A stretch of 64,000 nucleotides of DNA from Sesamum alatum. Taxonomy: Eukaryota; Streptophyta; Magnoliopsida; Lamiales; Pedaliaceae. Of this stretch, positions 22,538-33,657 are shown piece by piece. Position numbers and translations under genes: made by a program. Under the pieces are notes generated by a model. That model had not been told where the DNA came from. It saw nothing but the letters and a program-made list of their open reading frames with translations, and ran no database searches. Each line of letters begins with the position of its first letter. The first letter of the stretch is position 1. Where the stretch lies: NCBI GenBank assembly GCA_034509735.1, contig JACGWO010000006.1:9253001-9317000 (forward strand), given 5' to 3'.

Positions 22538-25500
22538 TGTAACACAAAGTGGATCGTCCAGGGAGAGGGTGCATGCGGAAGCGCGATGTATTAAAACATA
22601 AACGTAAATAAAACATACATAAATAGGGGAATTAAAGAAGGTTCAAGGGGTGTTCCCTTGAATCTCTCGGGCTTTCAGTGTATCTCATTAATAAAAGAAA
22701 ACAAACATGCATGATTTCATGGAGGCTATAGGGTTGGAACGAAAAGGGATACTACAATCGTCACTTACCCATTGTAGACCTCTTCATTCGGCTACATGTG
22801 TTGTTCCACATTTTGTCGTCGGGATCCCAATGTAGGATGCCTTTAAGTCATCCACACAATTCACCGGATCTTGATTCCCACGTGCTAGAAAGAGATCAAT
22901 AGGAAAAGAAGGAACAATCGACCAAACGCTATTAGGTCGTGGTCGATGTTAAACGTTTGCTTGTATCAAAGACAAGAAAACATAAAAACACTTTGAAGTG
23001 GAGAGAGAGAAGGTTGAAAGAAAATCCGGTGGATCGTCCCGGGAATTGCGCGAATGCGGAAGCGCGGTAAAAATAAACATATTAAAATTTATAAAATAAA
23101 AGGCTTGCTTTTAATTTGAAGAACACGCTCAAGGGGTGTGCCCTTGAGGTTCCCGGGCGTTCGGTGTATCTCATGATCATAAAACAATTAAATAAATCAT
23201 GGAGGCCATAGAGTTGAAAAAATAAAGAGGGACGAAAATCTTAAACGAGACCTACCCGTTGTCGTTTTCGTCTTCAACTGCTACTCGCGTTGTTCCCCGT
23301 TTTGCACCAAGACCTCGTTCTTGAGATCCTCCAAATCGTGACACACGATCCACCCACGTATCTTGCACGTCGTGCTAGCAACGAACAAGTATTATTTTTT
23401 GGAGTGGACGAATCAATAACTCGTTATCAATTAACGGTATTGGTTCGTCTAAGTTCTTGATGTTCCAAGAACAAAAAGAACTAAGGAAAAATATTTTCTT
23501 GCTAGAGAAAGAGAGAGGGGCGGACGAGAGGTAGGAGAGGGGAGAGTGTGTGTTGTGTGTGTTTTTCAAGAATCATCAATCTCTTAAATGTTGGAAGCTA
23601 GGGGTTTATATAGAGGAAGAGTTTAATCCTCTTTAAACTCAAACTCTAAGTAACCTAATTTGACTAGGATTTTGACCTAGTCAAAGTCCTAGTCAAACTA
23701 GTGTTTGACCTAGTCAAACGAATCCTAGCCTTCCATCTCCCCTTTCCATCTCAACCGTTGATTTTAATTTAATGGAATATTTAAATCCTATTAAATATTC
23801 CAAAAGGCTAAAAGAATAAATATAATATAATAAATAAATATTATAATTTATTCTAAGCCCATTAAATCAACCCTTTTAATAAATCCTATTTATTAATTTA
23901 ATTCCCTTTATCAAATAGAAGGAATTAATTTCTCCAAGAAAATATAGGACCCGATTAAATCTCATTTAATCATTCCTTTACTCCAATATTTAATTCTAAA
24001 TTAAATACTAAGTGTGTGTGTGGATAGTGTGTGACTCTTTAGGTTCACCATTTAGCTAGACTTGGTCGGATTCCTAGAATCCGTCCGTTACCATGGGTGG
24101 CCATCTAGCAACGGTCCATGGCACTAGAGACTAGGTGAAATTTTCGGGGATGAACATTTAGGCTCTAACAGTACACTTGTCCTTCTGTCTTCGGTCTCAT
24201 CACTTAGGGTCTAGGGCACGGAAAATGCAGGTACCCATTTTGGACCTAAGTGTCGGTCTGTCCTCACTAAACGCCGCAAGGGAAACCTTTTCCCTTCTGT
24301 TCAGTCACTGTGGCCACAGATTTCAGGGACAAGACACAGAGCATATATGAGACTCAACTGTCAACACCTTTTGACAGGAGACAGATCCTTTCTTGGAAAC
24401 TACTGTCACTTTGTGCACCCGAGCTGCACTAGACATGGCTTATGACTACTCAAGAGTATTTTGGCAATCTCTCACCATATCTAAGATACAATCCTGATGC
24501 ACAGGTAAACTCAGCAGTTCCTCAAGTCAAAGGACTTGGCCTGTACCGTTGGAACCGGGAATACGCGTCATACCTTGCTGACCATACTCAAGGTCCTCCG
24601 TAAGACGGTTCCCGCGAGTCACCTCAGTCAGCTGCTTCCTAGCACGCTGACCCACTAACACTGCTTAGACGACCTTCGTCACCCGTCGATGAAATACGAC
24701 AGCAGATGCTTAGTGCAAGTCTCAAAGGGAATCCCGGTACCCATTTTCGGGATTCCTTGACTTGGAGATTTTCGGACTGATTCGGTAAGACTGATTTCAT
24801 GGACCTACCTCCAAGCGTAGTCCCAGTCCCCGAAATCGTTTCTCAGTCCGTGGGCTTTGTTTGCGTAGTGAACAGAAACGTAAATGCAGGTAAGTGAACG
24901 TAAACAAAGTATTGCCATATGAATTTTCACTTCTTTATTCATAAATGTTTTTATCAAATACCAAAGAATTGTCTAGACATAGGTTACATATTCCTGCCAA
25001 AATTGGCTTACATGGTCACCTATTCTAACAAAGGTCGGACGAGAGAGAGAGAGAGAGAGAGGCGGCCGTGTGTGTGTGTGTGTGTGCTATGAGTATTTAT
25101 AAGGAAGTGTTTTTCGTAATCCTACTCAAACTCTTCAAAAGAGACACTCCTTACACAACTAGGACTTTGACCTAGTCAAATCCTAGTCAATATAGGGTTT
25201 GATCAAGTCTAACTTAATCCTAGCCCTTCATCTCAACGAGCCCCAAGATTCGATCTCGTTCGTCCATTCCTTGATGGGCTTTGTGGAATGGACTCTTAAA
25301 ACCTATTTAATAGTCCAACAAATCCTAATGGGATTGTAGTAAATATCAAATAAATACTTAAGCCCAAAATTAATATTTTCATCTTCATTCTACTTAAAGA
25401 CGGAAACAACCCTTCTTTTTAATTTGTAAATCTAATTCATGAACCAAGCCTAATTAATCCAATTAATATTTAAATGCTTGACACTCCAAAAGAGAACCAA

Positions 25501-26169
25501 TTTAATCTAATTAAATTGTTTGACCTCCCAGAATTAATTCCTAATTAATTCCTCCATTTTCAGTGAATTGAGTGTGACTCTTTAGGTGCACCTTCAGCTA
25601 GACTTGGGCGAATATCCTAATCATCTCATGATAGGAGTTCGTCCGTTACCATGGGTGGTCGTCTAGCAACAGTCCATCGTACTAGAGACTAGGTGAAATC
25701 ATGGCATGAACGTTTAGGTCCCGAATGTGTATGAGCATTGTCCTTCCATCTACTATCTCGCATCTATTAGTCTAGGGGTATGGATATTGGACGTCAATAC
25801 ACATCCTTGACTTAAGCCAATACTCGTTTACTCACTGAAACGTCACTGGGATCTTATCCCATTATTCAGTCACTGTGGCTACAGATTTTATAGGGAACGA
25901 GTATCAGAGTATAAGTGAGACACTACTGTGATTAATTTGACAGTAGATGGATTCTATCTTGGGACCTACTGTCCACACTACACATCTTCACTGCACTAGA
26001 TAGGGCTTATAGCAACCAAGTCTCTCGACTTGGTTGCCTCTTGCCAAACCTAAGATACATACATGGTGTGCATGTAACTACAATAGTCCCTCAAGTTCGA
26101 GGACTAATCTCGTACTGTCGGAATCGGGAATGCAAGTCATACCGACCAACCTACTCAAGGTTCCCATAT
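22538..26169 (-). repeat. 3' LTR of C, truncated and interrupted
   Basis: 22538-23014 plus 25036-26169 match the 5' LTR at 44168-46189 (for example TTTATAAGGAAGTGTTTTT and the GAGTGTGACTCTTTAGGT block). It keeps the U5 end absent from the 5' copy. Its first few hundred bases (element orientation) were lost in the deletion that joins it to pol at 26169/26170. The shared palindrome is at 25649-25679. Confidence 0.85.
23015..25030 (-). mobile_element. Family A solo LTR, minus orientation (TSD AAGGT)
   Basis: 2016 bp with inverted ends TGAAAG...CTAACA as read on the plus strand. AAGGT lies on both sides (23010-23014, 25031-25035). It is clearly similar to the LTRs of the complete A element in opposite orientation. 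The shared palindrome is at 24091-24121. It is inserted in the 3' LTR of C. Confidence 0.93.
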
Positions 26170-27706
26170 ATGTCCTTAGTCCTTCTTAGGTACTTAAGGA
26201 TACTCTTGATTGCATTCCAATGTGCCTCGCCTGCACAGGACTGATATATGCTAGTTACACTCAAAGCGTAAGCGACGTCAGGCCTAGTGTAGTGGATGGT
26301 GTATTGAATGCTGTCTACGGCGGAAGCATAGGGGATGGCCTTCATCGTTCCTCATCATCTTAGGAGACTGCTTCTTAGATAACTTGACTCCATGTCTCAT
26401 GGGAAGGAAACCTCGTTTGGAATTATCCATCTTGAATCTTTTCAGGATTTTCTCAACATAGGAGTTTTGGGTCATTCCTAACATTCTTTTAGATCTATCC
26501 CTGACGATATGGATGCCTATATTGTAGGAGGCTTCACCCAAATCCCTGACAACCATACTTTTGTGTCACCTAACATTTTGACATCATTACCAATGAGCAG
26601 AATGCCGTCCACATAAAGCACTAGGAACACTACTGAGCTCTCACTGACCTTCTTGTATACACAAGGGTCACTCATTCTTGATGAAATTTTATCCTTGTAT
26701 GACTTCATCAAAATGAATGTTTCAACTACGAGATGCTTGCTTGAGGCCATAGATGGACTTTTGGAGACGACAGACTTCTGCTCTTCTCCAACAACAGTGA
26801 ATCCGTCTGGCTGATCCATATAGATCTCTTCCTCAACGAAACCGTTAAGGAATGTCGTTTTCATGTCCATCTGCCATATTTCATAGTCATACCATGCAAC
26901 TATGGCTAGCATTATCCAAATGGACTTGGCCATGGCTACTGGCGAGTAGGTATCCTCAAAGTTGACCCCGGGTCGTTGGGTGTACCCTTTCTTCACTAGC
27001 CTAGCTTTGAAGGTAGTTACTTCTCCATTAGCACCAAGTTTGTGCTTATAGACCCATTTACACTCGACATTTTTAATACCTTTGGGAGGATCCACAAGCA
27101 TCCATACTTGGTTTGTGCTCATGGAGTCCATTTCGGCTTTCATGGCCTCAAGCCACTTCCCTAAGTTGATGTCAGACATCGCGTCCCCGTATGTCTTAGG
27201 ATCATTATCCAATTGACCGGTCATGCCTAAAAAGCCATACCTCTCAGGAGGGCGTAGCACACTAGCTGACCTACGGAGGACTGAAATCAATGGGAACTAG
27301 GGGCACAGACACAACAGGAGTCGGTGGTTTTTGTCCGTCGTTAGCTCCTTGTGAGGTTGTTTGATACGCTGGGCCTAAAGAAGTTGTCTAACATATTAAA
27401 CCTCGCGAGGTTGCTCAATCCGTTGGGTACTTAACCTAAAGCCTCTTAACAAAGCATCTGTAGCTCCTGGCGCTGATGACTCATGTGTCTCGCTTGATTC
27501 CTCAATAAGTAGTTCATCACGTTTGTAATCCGATGAAAAACCTTTTTCCAAGAACACTACATTCCTCGAAACAAGTACCTTTTATTCTGAGGGGTCATAG
27601 AAGTAATAACCTGTAATTTTCTTTGATTAGCCAATGAACCTGCACAAGCTAGATCTCGATTCTAGCTTGTCTTCCACTAACATCTTGACGTATGCATGGC
27701 TACCCC
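26170..27706 (-). pseudogene. Copia C pol, C-terminal part: RT and start of RNase H
   Basis: Reading leftward: AYVKMLVEDKLESR, the linker with MSDINLGKWLEAMKAEMDSM, and RT with VWMLVDPPKGIKNVECKWVY, MAKSIWIMLAIVAWYDYE and FVEEEIYMDQPDGF. The catalytic YVDD is changed to YVDG. A frameshift near 26750 garbles the IYGLKQ region and another lies near 26550. RNase H breaks off after LKYLRRTKD at the deletion junction 26169/26170. Confidence 0.85.
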
Positions 27707-29152
27707 TGTTAGAATAGGTGACAAGCCAATAGGTTTGGCATTTTGTAACCTATTTGACAACCTGATGTAATGTAATATTATGTAATAAATAAAATGAGTG
27801 TTCATTACCATTGGCGCTTTCTTTGTTGTGCTCATTTTCCATATGTTAAATACTGTTTTTCATATATCACAACAAAACCCACAGACCACGATTAACAACT
27901 AATGCAGTTAGGGCACACATTGGATGGTGGTTATGAAACCAACTGATAAAGGGTTGGGTCTGAAACGTTCCAAGGTTGAGGACCTCGAGACAAGGCATCG
28001 AGAATCCTATAAAGACTTTCACCAAGAGTCGTATTCATTGGATGAGTGTCGTGTTTCATCGGCGAAAGGCGTGGGATGCCTATACGATCTTAGTGGGTTG
28101 GTCGACTGAGGTCGAGCCTACTGCACTGACTCAAGGGGATCATCATATGGAAGCCTTGTAGGCTTGGTCGGTATGATTGAATTTCTTCGGTTCTGATAGT
28201 ACGGGAGTAGTCCTCAAACTTGAGGAACCATGGCAGTCACTGTTAGAATAGGTGACTACGTAAGCCAATTTTGGCAGGAATATGTAACCTATGTCTAGAC
28301 AATTCTTTGGTATTTGATAAAATATTTATGAATAAAGAAGTGAAAATTCATATGGCAATACTTTGTTTACGTTCACTTATCTGCATTTACATTTCTGTTC
28401 ACTACGCAAACAAAGCCCACGGACTGAGAAACGATTTCGGGGACTGGGACTACGCTTGGAGGTAGGTCCATGAAATCAGTCTTACCGAATCAGTCCGGAA
28501 ATCTCCAAGTCAAGAAATCCCGGAAATGGGTACCGGGATTCCCTTTGAGACTTGCACTAAGCATCTGCTGTCGTGTTTCATCGACGGGTGACGAAGGTCG
28601 TCTAAGCAGTGTTAGTGGGTCAGCATGCTAGGAAGCAGCTGACTGAGGTGACTCGCGGGGAACCGTCTTACGGAGGACCTTGAGTATGGTCAGCAAGGTA
28701 TGACGTGTATTCCCGGTTCCAACGGTACAGACCAAGTCCTTTTACTTGAGGAACTGCTGAGTTTACCTGTGCATCAGGATTGTATCTTAGATATGGTGAG
28801 AGATTGCGAAAATACTCTTGAGTAGTCATAAGCCATGTCTAGTGCAGCTCGGGTGCACAAAGTGACAGTAGTTTCCAAGAAAGGATCTGTCTCCTGTCAA
28901 AAGGCATTGACAGTTGAGTCTCATGTATGCTCTGTGTCTTGTCCCTAAAAAAAAAACTGTGGCCACAGTAACTGAACAGAAGGGAAGGTTTCCCTTGCGG
29001 CGTTTAGTAAGGACAGACCGACACTTAGGTCCAAAATGGGTACCTGCATTTTTCGTGCCCTAGACCCTAAGTGATGAGACCGAAGACAGAAGGACAAGTG
29101 TACTGTTAGAGCCTAAATGTTCATCCCCGAATATTTCAGCTAATCTCTAGTG

Positions 29153-29183
29153 CCATGGACCGTTGCTAGATGGCCATCCATGG
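29153..29183. promoter_or_regulatory. Conserved 31-bp imperfect palindrome in copia LTRs (reference copy)
   Basis: Outer arms CCATGG and CCATGG, inner arms CCGT and ATGG (ACGG in most related copies), loop TGCTAG. The same 31-bp spacing occurs at 9697, 13718, 17425, 24091, 25649, 37395, 38904, 45257, 55916, 58070 and 62649, with a degenerate copy near 49671. In A it lies about 500 bp upstream of the TATA box, in U3, so it is in the RNA only through the 3' LTR. Confidence 0.7.
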
Positions 29184-29647
29184 TAACGGACGGATTCTGG
29201 GAATCCGACCAAGTCTAGCTGAAAGGTGAACCTAAAGAGTCACACACTATCCACACACACTTAGTATTTAATTTGGAATTAAATATTGGAGTAAAGGAAT
29301 GATTAAATTAGATTTAATCGGGTCCTATATTTTCTTGGAGAAATTAATTCCTTCTATTTGATAAAGGGAATTAATTAATAAATAGAATTTATTAAAGGGT
29401 TGATTTAATGAGCTTAGAATAAATATTAATATTTATTATATTTATTCTTTTAGCCTTTTGGAATATTTAATGGGATTTAAATATTCCAATAAATTAAAAT
29501 CAACGGTTGAGATGAAAAGGGGAGATGGAAGGCTAGGATTCGTTTGACTAGGTCAAACACTAGTTTGACTAGGACTTTGACTAGGTCAAAATCCTAGTCA
29601 AATTAAAGTTCTTAGAGTTGGAGTTTAAAGAGGATTAAACTCCTCCT

Positions 29648-29657
29648 CTATATAAAC
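29648..29657 (+). promoter_or_regulatory. TATA box of element A 5' LTR
   Basis: CTATATAAAC, conserved at the same LTR position in copies near 14196, 17916 and 37892, and followed by AC and TC dinucleotide tracts. Transcription would start near 29680-29690. Confidence 0.7.
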
Positions 29658-30235
29658 CTCTAGCCTCCAAACGATTGAAGGATGATGATTCTTGAAAACA
29701 CACACAACACACACTCATCTCTCCCCTCCTCACCTCTCGTCCGCCCCCTCTCTCTCTACAAGAAAATATTTTTCTTAGTTCTTTTGTTCTTGGAACATTA
29801 GAACTTAGATGAATCAATACCGTTAATTGATAACGTGTTGTTGATTCATCCACTCCAAAAATTATACACTTGTTCATTGCTAGCACGACGTGCAAGATAC
29901 ATGGGTGGATCGTGTGTCACGATTTGGAGGGTCTCAAGAACGAGATCTCGGTGCAAAACGGGGAACAACGCGAGTAGCCGATGAAGACGAAAATGACAAC
30001 GGGTAGGTCTCGTTTTGCTTTTTTCATCCCGCTTTAATTTTCAATTCTATGGCCTCCATGATTTCTTTACATGCTTTATGATCATGAGATACACCGAACG
30101 TCTGGGAACCTCAAGGGCACACCCCTTGAGCGTGTTCTTTTTTAAATTAAAAGCATGCTTTAATTTTTGTATGTTTATTTTATCGCGCTTTCCGCATTCG
30201 CGCAATTCCCGGGACGATCCACCGATTTCATTCAG

Positions 30236-30247
30236 TGGTATCAGAGC
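30236..30247 (+). promoter_or_regulatory. Primer binding site (initiator tRNA-Met type)
   Basis: TGGTATCAGAGC begins 1 nt after the 5' LTR. It is the standard copia primer site complementary to the 3' end of tRNA-iMet and fixes the LTR boundary. Confidence 0.93.
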
Positions 30248-30429
30248 CCGGTTCGGTGTATAGGCCTAGGGTTAATGTGCGTTCTAAGCATGAAACGTGA
30301 TATTGGCATGTTTTATATCAAATCTTGATTTTTCTTGATTTTTAAGCATGTCGGTTTTATTTCTTTTAATTCGTGTGAATTTCTGAATGTTGGTATTTTT
30401 CTGTTTTTCTTGGGAAACGGGGTGGAAAA

Positions 30430-30955
30430 TTGAATGGAAAAAACGAGAAACCGATGCAGCCGGCCAGCCGGGAGGGCTGGCCGTGCGCAGCCGCACGCTG
30501 CCGGCAGGACAGACGCGCGCAGGCAAGGGAGGCCTGCGCGCGCCCGCCCAGCCGATCACGCAGGGGCAGCGCGCAGCTAGGGAGGCTGCGCGCAGGCGCG
30601 CTCATGCGCGCGCAAGGCTACGCGCCTGCGAGTCCGCGCGCGGACAGGCTCTGGGCAGCGCCGCCAGGCGCGCGCGCACGCAGATGGAGGAGTCTGCACG
30701 CGCACTCGACAAGCGTGCCCAGTGCTCGTCTGCGCGCGCACAGCGCACGGCACGGCCGGCAGCCAGCAGGCCAGCGCGCGCACGGCGGCCTACCGGAATG
30801 CCAGGCCGCACAGCGCGCTGCCGGCCAGGCGCGCGCGCACGCAGGCAAAGGGGCCTACGCGCGCGCAGGGGCGGCAGGCTGAGCCTGCTGCCCTGTGCGC
30901 GTGCTGGCGGGCCGCTGCCGGCGGCGGCGGCTGCAGCTGCTAGGGTTTCAAAACC
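30430..30955. other. GC-rich island in the leader of element A
   Basis: Very rich in GCGCGC and CpG: 30541-30600 is 80% G+C by count, against AT-rich DNA on both sides. Several frames on both strands stay open (190 codons from 30387 in one), giving Ala/Arg/Gly-rich translations that I consider a by-product of composition. The island lies between primer site and gag, well upstream of the gag ATG. Element C has a comparable island at the same place (43585-44075). Possible roles are RNA structure for packaging, a CpG-island promoter, or captured DNA. Confidence 0.6.
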
Positions 30956-32469
30956 CTAGCAGTGTTTTTCTTTTTATTTTTAATTATTTTCAATTTTAAT
31001 TTTGAATTAATTCTGAAAAAATCGTTTTTGGTTCAATTATGCCTATTTTTTCTAAAGACATTATTTTAGGAGTAAAATAAATTGGATTTGAAATCCCGGG
31101 GTTATTTTACTTAAAATAATGAGGAAAGGTTTTCCTAAAACGAGAAAATAATATTACCAATATTTGTGTTTTATTTTTTCACACGTTGTGCACATATTCA
31201 TTTATTATTTTGTATATTTATGATTGGATATCATGTGATGTTGGTATATTGTGATTATATGATTGGATCATGTGATTATGTGTGTTGGATGGAAATGGAT
31301 GATCACGAGCCTTAGACCGAATGTATGGTTTATTTTCTGTTGGGCCTGTGTGCCTCTTTTACTGCTTTCTCCTTCTCTCTTTCTAGTTGCCTTGGAATAA
31401 TATGGCATTCTACCTCCCTCCTTATGTACTTCCCCCCGGGTTTTCGCTGGGTTTCTATTTTTTAATATGTAATGAGAGTAGACTAGGAGTGAGGTTTCCT
31501 TTTTGTAATTAGTGGAGAAGAAGGAAGGACCACATGGAGAGCCTAGACGGGAGGCCCCTTGGAGTTTTTCATGAAGTGAAGAAAGAGAAAAGAGACCAAG
31601 GCCCATCAGCATGATGATTGGGTTACTATTAATGTAATAGTATAGGACCAACCCTAGATTGACCATAGATCCACTGTGGGCTCAGTGGGTCGCATAGGAT
31701 TCAGCCTCGTGATCATCCAACAGGAGCGTGCTAGGCTTTAATTTTGCATGTGGTTATGATGATGGATGAATGGATTGTTTATTTATCATATAACTGCTAT
31801 GGATGGTTTATTTACGCATTATGGATGTATGTGTAGATATTTATTTATTTGAGATCTCGGTCATTTCCTACTCTCACAGTGGTTGGACCAATGTCAAAAT
31901 ATTAGACCCTAGACAAACTGGACATAAACTCTAGCAGTTTGTCCATGCCTTCCAATCCATGGCATTGTGAGGAAGCTGCTTTGGGTCAATAGCGTGGTCT
32001 CACGAGTCGTGGCACGTTATTGTACTTAAAGGAAGCTGCACTATGTCATGAACGAAAAACGGGCTGCTGCTACCTGTCTCACGAGTCGTGGGGGTACCAG
32101 TGGGTCCGTGGCTCGGTCGATTGGGTTGGGTCTAACGCCCAATTAACATGATTCGCTTGGAGTCCTCGGGATCATGTGAAAGGGTGAGGCAATAATCTTG
32201 GGAATCTCGTGGAACGAGAATGGTATGTAATACCTCCCACAGGATCTTTTCCATGCGAATCGTAAAAGCGGGGTATGGGAAAAATCGTTGTGGATCCCAA
32301 GCCCACTTGGAAAGGATTTCCTGAAAATCACGTTTGAGAGTACCGTGTTTTCGTATAAATAGTGGGAGGATTAAATGACTAAAGTCCATGCATTTAATTA
32401 TTTTATCAAACCACCGTCTTTTATTTTCTGCTGATCGCGCGCGCTGTTTTCTAAAATGTAGATTTTAAA

Positions 32470-33657
32470 ATGTCTAAGAACCCACTTTCCACCATTCTTG
32501 AGACAAACAAATTCAATGGAACAAACTACAATGACTGGTTGCGCAATCTCAGGATAGTCCTAGATTACGAGAACCAAGGCTACGTCATGGACGAGCCTCT
32601 CCCTAGGACCTTACCGGAAGGATCCACGCCAGAAGAACGTGAGACGTTCGAGACTTGGCATAAGGATAACCGGAAGGTCCGTAGCATCATACTTACTTCG
32701 ATGACCAATGAGATTCAGAAGCAATATGAAAGGCTAGACGATGTCCCTTCCATTATGGCTCGCCTTAAGGATTGTTATGCAGTCCCGAACCGGCATACTA
32801 GGTATGTCGCGACCAAGGCGTTCTTTGGAACTAAAATGACAGAAAAATCCTCTGTACAAGAGCACGGGGTTAAAATGCTTACCCTGGTGGAAAAGCTCGA
32901 GGACCTAAAGGCAGGTCTCGATAATGAAACTTACATAGATGTGATCCTTCAGTCACTCCCACCCTCCTTTGACCAATTTATCGTCAACTACAACATGAAC
33001 GCACTTGAGAAGGGCATTCATGAGTTGATCAATATGTTGGTGCAATACGAGGCAACGACTAAGAAGTCCACGCCTTCAGTATTGTTTGGAGGTGCTTCAA
33101 CTTCAAATACGAAAGGCAAGGGTGCCGGACGTTGGAAGAAGAAGAAAGGGAAGGGAAAGGCCGTCAAAGCAGCTACGAACACTAAGAGTGTTCCCATTGC
33201 CAAAGAGGGGAAAGGCAAAGGAAAGGGAAAGGTTGTCTCCAAGCAACAGTCGAAGGCATATGACATATGTATCAACTGCCGTGAGAAAGGGCATTGGAAG
33301 AGAGAGTGCCCCAAACTCTTCTCGAACCAAGGTATATATGTGATTGAGGTTAATATGGTCACTAGTTCTGCCTCTTGGGTATTAGATACCGGCTGTGGAG
33401 CTCACATTTGCAATGACTTGCAGGTGTTGAAAAGAAGCAGAAAACTGGGTAGCGGGGACATGATCCTGAATCTTGGGAATGGGAAGGCCATCTCGGCAGA
33501 AGCAGTAGGATCCGCCACTCTAGTGATTAGTGATAGTATTAGTATAGATTTAGAGCAAGTTTATTTTGTACCCAGTATGATTAAAAACATCATTCCATTC
33601 CATTGTTGGACAATAGTGGTTATGAGTTTAGAATCAATAAAAATTGCTTTTATTTGA
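32470..33657 (+). CDS. Copia gag-protease of element A
   Basis: Gag forms the virus-like particle and the protease matures it. The 395-codon frame starts MSKNPLSTIL, as in sister elements. It contains the gag domain (FNGTNYNDWLRNLRIVLD, 15-32), a lysine/glycine-rich basic linker (about 215-255), a CCHC zinc knuckle with C267, C270, H275 and C280, and the aspartic protease motif WVLDTGCGAH with DTG at 306-308. A 1-nt deletion near 33595 shifts the frame at the protease C-terminus, so the last ~20 residues are foreign and the join to integrase is lost. Gag itself has no stop, so particle protein might still be made. Confidence 0.92.
   Translation: MSKNPLSTILETNKFNGTNYNDWLRNLRIVLDYENQGYVMDEPLPRTLPEGSTPEERETFETWHKDNRKVRSIILTSMTNEIQKQYERLDDVPSIMARLKDCYAVPNRHTRYVATKAFFGTKMTEKSSVQEHGVKMLTLVEKLEDLKAGLDNETYIDVILQSLPPSFDQFIVNYNMNALEKGIHELINMLVQYEATTKKSTPSVLFGGASTSNTKGKGAGRWKKKKGKGKAVKAATNTKSVPIAKEGKGKGKGKVVSKQQSKAYDICINCREKGHWKRECPKLFSNQGIYVIEVNMVTSSASWVLDTGCGAHICNDLQVLKRSRKLGSGDMILNLGNGKAISAEAVGSATLVISDSISIDLEQVYFVPSMIKNIIPFHCWTIVVMSLESIKIAFI

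Larger units (their letters stand above)
28241..30234 (+). repeat. 5' LTR of element A
   Basis: 1994 bp, TGTTAGAATAGG...ATTTCATTCA. Landmarks: the GCCAATTTTGGC palindrome near the start, a poly(A) of 10 at 28947-28956, the 31-bp palindrome 29153-29183, the TATA box 29648-29657, an (AC)n plus TC-rich stretch just downstream (about 29695-29760), and a conserved U5 with GCGCTT...CGCATTCGCGC and GGGACGATCC. Confidence 0.95.

Noticed and set aside
30387..30959. 190-codon and overlapping frames in the GC island as a novel Arg/Ala-rich protein
   Set aside because: Frames are open on both strands because stops are rare in GC-rich DNA, and the comparable island in C does not give an alignable protein.
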